64,000 bases of DNA, from positions 1 to 64,000 of the forward strand of contig NZ_JADJNN010000023.1 of assembly GCF_016714285.1 (NCBI RefSeq), given 5' to 3'. Position numbers and translations under genes: made by a program. A model generated the notes under the pieces. It ran no database searches. It saw only the letters and a list, made by a program, of their open reading frames with translations, and was not told where the DNA came from. How positions within the stretch are numbered: position 1 is the first letter of the stretch; every line of letters begins with the position of its first letter. Source of the stretch: Nannocystis sp. Lineage in GTDB: Bacteria; Myxococcota_A; Polyangia; Nannocystales; Nannocystaceae. Below, piece after piece: positions 43,127 through 49,680 of this stretch.

Positions 43127-46075
43127 TCAGCCCATCTCGTGGAGCGCCAGCAGCTCGCGGCCGACCTCGCCGAGGCGCTGGAGCTCGTTGCGGGCCTCGG
43201 TTGCGAGCTGCTGGCCGCGGGCGGGGTCCTGCTTCGCGTCGACGAGGGCGCGGCCGAGCCAGGCGCGGAGGTCGGCGCGGAGGGGTTCGCCGCGAGTGAC
43301 CTGATCGGCGAGGGGGAGGGCGCGCTCGCAGTCGGGGATGGCGTCGGCGGGGCGGTGCAGCAGCACGCGGGCGCGGCACAGGCCGCGCAGGGCGAGGGCG
43401 GTGGACTCGTCGTCGTGGTGTTGTTCGGCGAGGGCGAGGGCGGCCTGGTGGTGCTGCTGCGAGGCGGTGAGGTCGCCCTGGAGGGCGAAGAGGTCGCCGA
43501 GCTCGAGGTCGGCGCGCATGACGTCGGGGTGGTCGGGGGAGCGGGTGGCGAGGGCGAAGCGGTGTTGTTGTTCGAAGTGTTCGCGAGCGAGGGTGAGGTC
43601 GCCGCGGGCGAGGGCGAGGCGGCCGCGGACGAAGTGGAGGACGACGAGCTCGGAGGAGAGCTCGCCCTTGGCGGGGACGTAGATGCGCTCGAGCTCGGCG
43701 AGCTCGCGTTCGGCGCGGTCCCAGCGGCGCTGCTCGAGGGCGGTGTAGGCGAGGTTGACGCGGATGAGGCCGACGTTCAGGTGGTCGCGGCCGACGCTGG
43801 CCTCGGCGATGGCGAGGCCCTCGTGCCAGCGGGCGACGGCGGCGTCGAGGTCACCGGCGTAGAACTCGACGGCGGCGCGGCTGTTGGCGAGGCGGATGAG
43901 GTCGGGGTGGCGCGGGCCGAGCAGCTCCTGGTCGATCTGCCAGGCGCGCTCGAGCAGGGCGCGGGCGTCGGTCGGGTGGCGGGTGAGGATCTGGTTGTTG
44001 GCGAGGCCGAGGAGGCCGCCGGCGGCGGCGAGGGAGGTCGGGCCGTCGAGGCTCTCGGCGAGTCGGAGGGCGCGCTCGCAGTGCGGTTTGGCGGCGTCAA
44101 GCTGGAGGCGGTCGTTGAGGAAGTTGCACGAGATGCGGGCCAGGCGGACGTGCTCGCGGCCGACGGGGAGGCGGGCGGCGAGGCCCTCGGCGACCTGCAA
44201 CCAGCTCTCGCCCTCGTCGTAGTGCGAGAGCACGATGCCGGCGACCGCGGCGAGCTCGTTGGCGGCGGCGAGGGCGAGCTCGTCGTCGCCGGCCTGGAGG
44301 GCGAGGCGGGTGGCGGCGAGCAGGGCGAGGCGGGCGGGCTGGGGCTGGCCGGCGCCGCCTTGGGCGCGGCCGAGGGTGAGCTGGAGGTCGGCCAGGGTGG
44401 CGGTGTGGTCGATCGCTGTGCTTTGTTGTTCGCGGGTGAGGGCGACGGCGGCGTCGTACTTGCCGGCGGCCGTGAGGGCGCGGGCGCGGGCGAGGGCGAG
44501 GCGCACGGGCTCGGCGGCGGGTGGTGGCGGGGTGGTGGCGCCGCGGGTGGCCGCGTCGTCGCAGCTCTCGGGCCGCGGGAGGGCGCTGGCCGACTCGACG
44601 GCGCGGCGCAGGAGCTCGGCGTCGGCGTCGGCCCACAGGGTGGCGCGGGCGGCGAGCTCGCGGGTCTGGCGATCGAGGCAGGCGAGGCGGAGGTCGAGGG
44701 CGGGCTGAGATTGTCGGTGATGGAGATGGGTGTCGGCGCAGGCGCGGGCGCGGGCGGCGAGCCAGCGGGTCTGCCAGGCGTCGGCGAGGCGCAGGACCTG
44801 GGCCCAGGTTGCAGATGCATCGTTGCGGGCGAAGGCGGCCGCGCCGGCGTTGCGCAGCGGGTCGTCCCAGGTGCCGGCGAGCAGGCTGGCGTCGCCGGTG
44901 CACGCGGTGACTGGATCGATCGCCTCGGTGGGCTCGGTCGGGTGGCGGGCGGCGAAGGCCGTGACGCCGCCGGCGATCGCGAGGCCGGCGAGGGCGAAGG
45001 TCCAGCGGCGCGGCGTCGGGCTCGCGGGGGCGAGCGCGGCGAGCAGGGCGGGCATGTCGGGGAAGCGGTCGTCCGGCTCGATGGCGAGGCCGCGGCGCAG
45101 CGCGAGGGAGAGCCGTTCGGGCACGCGGGTGTCGCGGGGCGGCGGGCGCAGCTGGCCCTGCAGGACGTTGGCGGCGAGGTTGGCGAAGGCGTCGCCGGCG
45201 AAGGGGCGCTGGCCGTGGAGCGCCTCCCACAGGGCGACGCAGAAGCTGAACTGGTCGGTGCGCGGGTCGACCTTGGCGGCGAGGAACTGCTCCGGGGCCA
45301 TGTACGCGGGGGTGCCGAGCAGCATGCCGGTGGTGGTGAGGTGGAGGCTCGGGTCGCCGCCGCGGGCGGTGTCGGCGAGGACGGCGGTCTCGTCGGGGAG
45401 CTCGTCGTCGCTGGCGGCGGCGCGGGCGATGCCGAAGTCGAGGACGCGGGGTCTGGGTGCGCCGTGTTCGAGGGCGACGAGCACGTTCTCGGGCTTGAAG
45501 TCGCGGTGGACGAGGCCGGCGCGGTGGGCCGCGGCGAGGCCCTCGCCGGCCTGGCTGTAGACGGCGACGATCGCGGTCCAGTCGCCGGCGTGGTCGCGGG
45601 CCCAGGCGGCGAGGGTGGGGCCGGCGATGTACTCCATCGCCAGGAAGACGCGGCCCTGCCAGACGGCGACGTCGTGGACGGTGACGACGTTGGGGTGGGA
45701 CAGCCTGGCGATCGACCGGGCCTCGCGGAGCAGGCGGGCGCGGGCCTGGTCGGCGCTGCTGCTCCGCAGCGGTCGCAGCAGCTTGACGGCGACGCGGCGG
45801 TCGAGCTCGGGGTCGTAGCAGAGGTAGACCTCGCCCATGCCGCCGACGCCGAGCAGCTCGAGCATGACGAAGCGGCCGATCGCGTCGCCGCGGCGCAGCT
45901 TGCCCTGGGGTGGATCGTCGCTCGTCGGGGTCTCGTCGTCCGCGTCGTCGCCGAGGGTCTGGCCGAGGTCGCCCTCGAGGGTCGCGTTGCCTTGCTGTTC
46001 GGGGCGGGGATCGCCGTCGATCGCCTGCGTGCGCTCGAGGCCGAGGGTCGGGTCCGGACGGCGTCCGTCGTGCAT
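43127..46075 (-). CDS. Ser/Thr protein kinase with C-terminal TPR-like repeats
   Basis: A 982-residue protein from ATG 46075. An acidic leader precedes the kinase domain: GVGGMGEVY, VAVKLLRP, catalytic HRDFKPENV, DFGIAR, then GTPAYMAPEQF. One transmembrane helix follows (WTFALAGLAIAGGVTAFAA, near residue 390). The rest is a roughly 570-residue Ala/Leu/Arg-rich helical region with tetratricopeptide-like pairs (ALLERAWQIDQELLGPRHPDL, AREHFEQQHRFALATRSPDHP). This kinase-TM-TPR plan is common in myxobacteria, and the outer repeats may sense a protein ligand. The neighbours on both sides are unrelated. Confidence 0.93.
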   Translation of the reverse strand: MHDGRRPDPTLGLERTQAIDGDPRPEQQGNATLEGDLGQTLGDDADDETPTSDDPPQGKLRRGDAIGRFVMLELLGVGGMGEVYLCYDPELDRRVAVKLLRPLRSSSADQARARLLREARSIARLSHPNVVTVHDVAVWQGRVFLAMEYIAGPTLAAWARDHAGDWTAIVAVYSQAGEGLAAAHRAGLVHRDFKPENVLVALEHGAPRPRVLDFGIARAAASDDELPDETAVLADTARGGDPSLHLTTTGMLLGTPAYMAPEQFLAAKVDPRTDQFSFCVALWEALHGQRPFAGDAFANLAANVLQGQLRPPPRDTRVPERLSLALRRGLAIEPDDRFPDMPALLAALAPASPTPRRWTFALAGLAIAGGVTAFAARHPTEPTEAIDPVTACTGDASLLAGTWDDPLRNAGAAAFARNDASATWAQVLRLADAWQTRWLAARARACADTHLHHRQSQPALDLRLACLDRQTRELAARATLWADADAELLRRAVESASALPRPESCDDAATRGATTPPPPAAEPVRLALARARALTAAGKYDAAVALTREQQSTAIDHTATLADLQLTLGRAQGGAGQPQPARLALLAATRLALQAGDDELALAAANELAAVAGIVLSHYDEGESWLQVAEGLAARLPVGREHVRLARISCNFLNDRLQLDAAKPHCERALRLAESLDGPTSLAAAGGLLGLANNQILTRHPTDARALLERAWQIDQELLGPRHPDLIRLANSRAAVEFYAGDLDAAVARWHEGLAIAEASVGRDHLNVGLIRVNLAYTALEQRRWDRAERELAELERIYVPAKGELSSELVVLHFVRGRLALARGDLTLAREHFEQQHRFALATRSPDHPDVMRADLELGDLFALQGDLTASQQHHQAALALAEQHHDDESTALALRGLCRARVLLHRPADAIPDCERALPLADQVTRGEPLRADLRAWLGRALVDAKQDPARGQQLATEARNELQRLGEVGRELLALHEMG

Positions 46076-46169
46076 GCTCGCCAAGCGGCGCGATGATACC
46101 CAAAAGCGGCCGCGGGTCATGCGCGCGCAGGCGCGGAGGTGCACGGGCCGGTGGCGGGCCCCGGGATGA

Positions 46170-46850
46170 CTAGCTGCGGCGGCGCTCGGCGGCGGCGGGG
46201 CGGGCCAGCATGACGGCGAGGCGGTCCTGGTCGAGGGGGTCGTCGCCGTCGAGGATGCGGATGACGTCGGGGAGGCGGTCCTGGCCGAACACCAGCTCGT
46301 CGGCGACGGCGAAGGTGGGGACGCCGAACACGCCGCGGGCGGCGGCGGCGTTGGTCGCGTCGATGAGGCTCTGTTTGGTCGCGGGGTCGGCGGTGGCGGC
46401 GAGGAGGGCGTGGCCGTCGAGGCCGACGTGGCCCAGGGCCTCGCGGAGGGCGTCGGGGTCGGCCATGTCGATCCCGCGGCCCCAGCCGGCGTCGACGATC
46501 GCCCCGAGGGCGCGGCCGCGGTCGGCCTCGGGGGCCGCGATCACGGCGCGCAGGGCGGTCAGCGGGTTGAAGGGGTGGGTGGCAGGGCCGCGCAGCGGGA
46601 GGCCGAGGGCGTCGCAGCGGCGGAGGATGTCCTTGAAGGTGAAGACACGCTTGGGTGCGATCTCGGCCGGGCCGAGCTGACCGAAGTAGCCGAGCAGGGC
46701 GGCGAGCAGCACCGGTCGCACGCGCAGCGTGAGGCCGGGGCGGACCTGCTGCAGGGCGACGAGGCGGTGCCAGGCGATGTACACATAGGGCGAGATCGGG
46801 TCGGCGTAGAAATCGAGGGTGGTGGTCGCCGTGTGCCTGAGCGTGTGCAT
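46170..46850 (-). CDS. 2-hydroxychromene-2-carboxylate isomerase family (DsbA-like) protein
   Basis: A 226-residue protein from ATG 46850. It opens LDFYADPISPYVYIAWHRL, the thioredoxin/kappa-GST-like start of 2-hydroxychromene-2-carboxylate isomerases, where the SPY serine takes the place of the DsbA cysteine. The helical insert and the cis-Pro segment GVFGVPTFAVADELVFGQDRL close the pattern. Enzymes of this type use glutathione in aromatic degradation (naphthalene pathway). No other degradation genes are nearby, so the substrate may differ. It is divergent from the RNA ligase gene across 391 bp. Confidence 0.9.
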   Translation of the reverse strand: MHTLRHTATTTLDFYADPISPYVYIAWHRLVALQQVRPGLTLRVRPVLLAALLGYFGQLGPAEIAPKRVFTFKDILRRCDALGLPLRGPATHPFNPLTALRAVIAAPEADRGRALGAIVDAGWGRGIDMADPDALREALGHVGLDGHALLAATADPATKQSLIDATNAAAARGVFGVPTFAVADELVFGQDRLPDVIRILDGDDPLDQDRLAVMLARPAAAERRRS

Positions 46851-46902
46851 GAGATTGTTGGGTGCCTGTCTGAAAAGAGATGATAGTGCGCGAAGGTAGT
46901 GA

Positions 46903-46931
46903 TTGACAGCGGTCGTGGAGGCGAGTAAGGT
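46903..46931 (+). promoter_or_regulatory. sigma-70-type promoter for the RNA ligase
   Basis: TTGACA (46903-46908) and TAAGGT (46926-46931) are separated by exactly 17 bp, an excellent match to the housekeeping promoter consensus. It points to the plus strand, towards the RNA ligase gene, and would give a leader of about 300 nt. Confidence 0.55.
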
Positions 46932-46984
46932 CGCCGGCCTCAGGATCGCGTATGTACGTCCTTGCTCAAAGCGCCCTCGTGGCC

Positions 46985-47184
46985 ACAGATCGCCGGTTAG
47001 CGGCCGATCTGTCGCGCCCAGGATCGCCGTGCGGACGCCTCGCGGGACCCTCCGAGGCGTGAGCCGGCGGGCCACCTCCGGGTGGGTCCGGGCGGCACGA
47101 TTCGGCGGATGAGGGGAGTTCGCGGCCTTGCGGGGCTGTGAGGATGATGGACGCGGGACCCGGGCCCCCGCGTGAGGCCCGGGT
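46985..47184 (+). ncRNA. structured 5' leader of the RNA ligase mRNA (candidate cis-acting RNA)
   Basis: Within the predicted leader at least three strong hairpins follow each other. ACAGATCG (46985) pairs with CGATCTGT (47005-47012), with an inner CCG/CGG extension. ACGCCTCG (47035-47042) pairs with CGAGGCGT (47053-47060). ACCCGGGCC (47158-47166) pairs with GGCCCGGGT (47176-47184). A small CCACC-TCCG-GGTGG hairpin lies between the second and third. No known riboswitch is recognised. Some pairing is expected by chance in such GC-rich DNA. Confidence 0.4.
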
Positions 47185-47241
47185 GGCCGCCGGGTGGCCG
47201 GTAAGATGGTGAGCGAGCCCGAGAGGAACAGGGGATTTATC

Positions 47242-48336
47242 ATGTCGACCTTCGCCGTTCTTGTAGTGCGTGTGGTGATCGAGCCGCACGATAACGCTGA
47301 CGCCCTCGAGATCGCCCGCGTGGGCGACTACCGATCGATCGTCCGCAAGGGTCAGTTCACGACCGGGGAGCTGGTCGCGTACATCCCGGAGCAGTCGGTG
47401 CTGCCGGAGGTGCTGCTCGATGAGCTCGGGCTGCGCGGCAAGCTGGCGGGCAAGGAGGGCAACCGCGTGAAGGCGATCAAGCTGCGCGGGGTGCTGTCGC
47501 AGGGGCTCGTGTACCCGGCGCGCGCGGGCTGGGTGGTCGGGCAGGACGTGGCCGGCGAGCTCGGGGTGCACAAGTGGGAGCCGCCGGCCCCGCCGGCGCA
47601 CATGAACGGGGTGGTCTACGGGGCCGGCCTCGATCGCTGCATGCGCTACGACATCGAGAACTTCAAGGCGCACCCGGAGGTGCTCGTGGCTGGCGAGGCG
47701 GTGGTGTTCACGGAGAAGATCCATGGCACCTGGTGTCAGATCGGCTACTTGCCGCCGGCGATGATCGACGATCAGGGGCACCTGGTCGTCAGCTCGAAGG
47801 GGTTGGCGAGCAAGGGTCTGGCGTTTCGTCCCGATGCGGCGGAGAACGTCGATAACCTGTACTTGCGGGTCGCGCGGGGCCTGCAGGTGGACCGCAAGAT
47901 CAGCGAGGTGTTCGTCGCCGAGCTGGCGGCGGAGCAGCCGATCTTCGTGCTCGGCGAGGTGTTCGGGGCGGGGGTGCAGGACCTCGCCTACGGCGCCAAG
48001 CCGGACGCGAACGGGACGCCCGGGTTTCGCGTGTTCGATATCCACGTCGGCCGGCCGGGCCAGGGGAGCTACCTCGGCGACGAGGCGCTGGAGCGGGCCT
48101 GCGCGGCGCTGGGGTTGCCGCGGGTGCCGGTGCTGTACCGCGGGCCCTTCTCGCGCGAGGTGATGCAGGCGCACACGGACGGCAAGGAGACGGTCACGGG
48201 CAAGGGCATCCACATCCGCGAGGGCATCGTGGTGCGGCCCTGCGTCGAGCGGCGCGACCCGGAGCTCGGGCGGGTGCAGCTCAAGAGCGTGTCGGAGAAG
48301 TACTTGCTGCGCGCGGGCGGCACCGAGTACAACTGA
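47242..48336 (+). CDS. RNA ligase (DraRnl/Rnl5-like) with N-terminal OB-like domain
   Basis: A 364-residue protein from ATG 47242, with AGGGG upstream. The N-terminal part (HDNADALEIARVGDYRSIVRKG and VAYIPEQSVLP) resembles the OB-like domain found before the nucleotidyltransferase domain of the Deinococcus RNA ligase. Nucleotidyltransferase motifs: I KIHG with the AMP-accepting Lys at residue 159, III FVLGEVFG, IV EGIVVRP and V LKSVSEKYL. It should join 3'-OH and 5'-phosphate RNA ends in nicked duplexes using ATP, an RNA-repair role (family knowledge). The gene stands alone, with its own promoter, structured leader and terminator. Confidence 0.88.
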   Translation: MSTFAVLVVRVVIEPHDNADALEIARVGDYRSIVRKGQFTTGELVAYIPEQSVLPEVLLDELGLRGKLAGKEGNRVKAIKLRGVLSQGLVYPARAGWVVGQDVAGELGVHKWEPPAPPAHMNGVVYGAGLDRCMRYDIENFKAHPEVLVAGEAVVFTEKIHGTWCQIGYLPPAMIDDQGHLVVSSKGLASKGLAFRPDAAENVDNLYLRVARGLQVDRKISEVFVAELAAEQPIFVLGEVFGAGVQDLAYGAKPDANGTPGFRVFDIHVGRPGQGSYLGDEALERACAALGLPRVPVLYRGPFSREVMQAHTDGKETVTGKGIHIREGIVVRPCVERRDPELGRVQLKSVSEKYLLRAGGTEYN

Positions 48337-48337
48337 G

Positions 48338-48376
48338 CGTGAGGCGGTCGGAGCTCCGGCCGCCTCACGGTTTTTT
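48338..48376 (+). terminator. rho-independent terminator after RNA ligase
   Basis: CGTGAGGCGG (48338-48347) pairs exactly with CCGCCTCACG (48360-48369) and is followed by G and six T (48371-48376). The loop contains a second small palindrome. The ATG of the next gene begins at the base after the T-run. Confidence 0.86.
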
Positions 48377-48976
48377 ATGCTGCGATCTGTCGTCGTTACC
48401 GGGCTGTTGTGGGGGTGGTTGTTGGCGCTGGGTGCCTGTCCGAAGGGACAGGTGTCGGAGAGCACGGGCGAGAGCACGGGCGGGACCGACGCGAGCGCGA
48501 GCGCGGGGATGAGTACGACGGCGGCGGTGCCGACGACGGGGACGGGCGCGGGCGGGGAGAGCAGCACCGGGGCCTTGGCGAGCACGGGCAGCAGCGGGGT
48601 CGAGGCCAGCAGTTCGGGCGGGGGCGGGTCGTCGAGCACGGGCGCCGGGGCCAGCACGAGCGGGTCGTCGAGCACGGGCGAGGTGGGGAGCAGCGGAGGG
48701 GCGGGGAGCACGGGCGAGGCGCAGCAGCTGTTCGACTGCTTCGGCTGCACCTGCGACGCGCAGGTGAGCTATTGCCGGCAGGTGTTCGCGGGCTTCAAGG
48801 GGCCGGAGCCCGGGGCCTGCCCGGTGGTGCCGGAGGAGGGGCTGGGGAGCGGCTGCGTGCTGTACCCGGTGGACTGCGAGCCGCCGAAGTGCGACTGCTT
48901 GCCGCTGATGAACAACAACTGCTTCTGCAACGAGCAGGGGCCGGGTGAGTTCGAGGTGACCTGTCCGCTGCCGTGA
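48377..48976 (+). CDS. lipoprotein with long Ser/Gly/Thr linker and small Cys-rich domain
   Basis: A 199-residue protein. The signal peptide has lipobox LGAC, then about 95 residues of Ser/Gly/Thr/Ala linker with STG repeats. A C-terminal domain of about 75 residues has ten or so Cys (CFGCTCDAQVSYC, CDCLPLMNNNCFC). The linker type is shared with other lipoproteins in this window and implies a surface-displayed, disulfide-bonded knot. The Cys-Pro-Lys-Gly-Gln after the lipobox is encoded by a perfect CCTGTCC-GAAG-GGACAGG palindrome. The start codon abuts the preceding terminator, so its own promoter must overlap the ligase 3' end. Function unknown. Confidence 0.75.
   Translation: MLRSVVVTGLLWGWLLALGACPKGQVSESTGESTGGTDASASAGMSTTAAVPTTGTGAGGESSTGALASTGSSGVEASSSGGGGSSSTGAGASTSGSSSTGEVGSSGGAGSTGEAQQLFDCFGCTCDAQVSYCRQVFAGFKGPEPGACPVVPEEGLGSGCVLYPVDCEPPKCDCLPLMNNNCFCNEQGPGEFEVTCPLP
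48434..48451 (+). repeat. perfect short palindrome inside a lipoprotein gene
   Basis: CCTGTCC-GAAG-GGACAGG, 7-bp arms with a 4-nt loop, is the cleanest copy of the dispersed motif (others near 7884, 8729 and 8818). It lies just after the lipobox codon. Confidence 0.75.
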
Positions 48977-48994
48977 TGCGGTGGTGGGGCGGGC

Positions 48995-49672
48995 TCAGGC
49001 GACCTCGACGAGCGGCTCGACGCAGGCGGGGTCGTCGTGGCGCGGGCTGTTGACGCGCGGTGAGACCGGGGTGGTGGAGAGCAGGTCGTCGGGCGCGGGG
49101 AGGAGGAGGTCGGGGCCCGGGCGCCCCGGGCCGAGCCAGCGCTCGAGGCCGGGCAGCGGCAAGATCACGGGCATGCGATCGTGGTGGGGGGCGAGGGTCG
49201 CGTTGGCCCGCGTGGTGAGGATCGCGAAGTGGCGCGTGACCTCGCCGGTGTCGCGGTCGATCTGCTCGCGCGAGATGCCGGCGAGCACCATCGTCGCGCC
49301 GTCGCGGCGGCGAAACCACAGCGGACGGCGCTGCGCCTTCGGGCCGCTCCACTCGAAGAAGCCGTCGGCGAGCACGCCGACGCGACCCTGCGCGTAGGCG
49401 TCGCGGAAGCTCGGGAGGGTGGCGACGGTCTCGGCGCGGGCGTTGATGAAGCCGCCGGGGCGGCGCTCGTCGCCCCACGGGCTGGCCAGGCCCCACACGC
49501 CAGGCTCGAGGCGACGGTGCTCGCCGACCTGGCGCAGCAGCACGGTGACGGCGGTCGGGGCGATGTTGTAGTGCGGGGCGTGGGTGGCGAGCAGGCGCGG
49601 GTCGATCTCGGCGGCGACGAGGCGGGCGAGGGACTCGATGTCCGGGGTCGTGAGGGTGAAGCGGCCGCACAT
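48995..49672 (-). CDS. yedK: SOS response-associated peptidase (SRAP/YedK/HMCES family)
   Basis: A 225-residue protein that begins MCGRF; Cys2 is the residue that cross-links to abasic sites after Met removal. Other family motifs are PHYNIAPTAVTVLL, WGLASPW, INARAETV, GFFEWSG with the catalytic Glu, FAILTTRANATLAPHHDRMPVIL with the conserved His, and the C-terminal VSPRVNSPRHDDPACVEP. It protects abasic sites in single-stranded DNA by forming a DNA-protein crosslink. It is divergent from the ion channel gene, starts only 9 bp apart. No LexA box is evident in the little shared space. Confidence 0.95.
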   Translation of the reverse strand: MCGRFTLTTPDIESLARLVAAEIDPRLLATHAPHYNIAPTAVTVLLRQVGEHRRLEPGVWGLASPWGDERRPGGFINARAETVATLPSFRDAYAQGRVGVLADGFFEWSGPKAQRRPLWFRRRDGATMVLAGISREQIDRDTGEVTRHFAILTTRANATLAPHHDRMPVILPLPGLERWLGPGRPGPDLLLPAPDDLLSTTPVSPRVNSPRHDDPACVEPLVEVA

Positions 49673-49680
49673 GCGGGGCA

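Noticed and set aside
43139..46096. 985-codon plus-strand frame antisense to the TPR kinase
   Set aside because: It is the GC-rich mirror of a clear kinase gene, with no motifs and extreme Gly/Glu/Ala bias.
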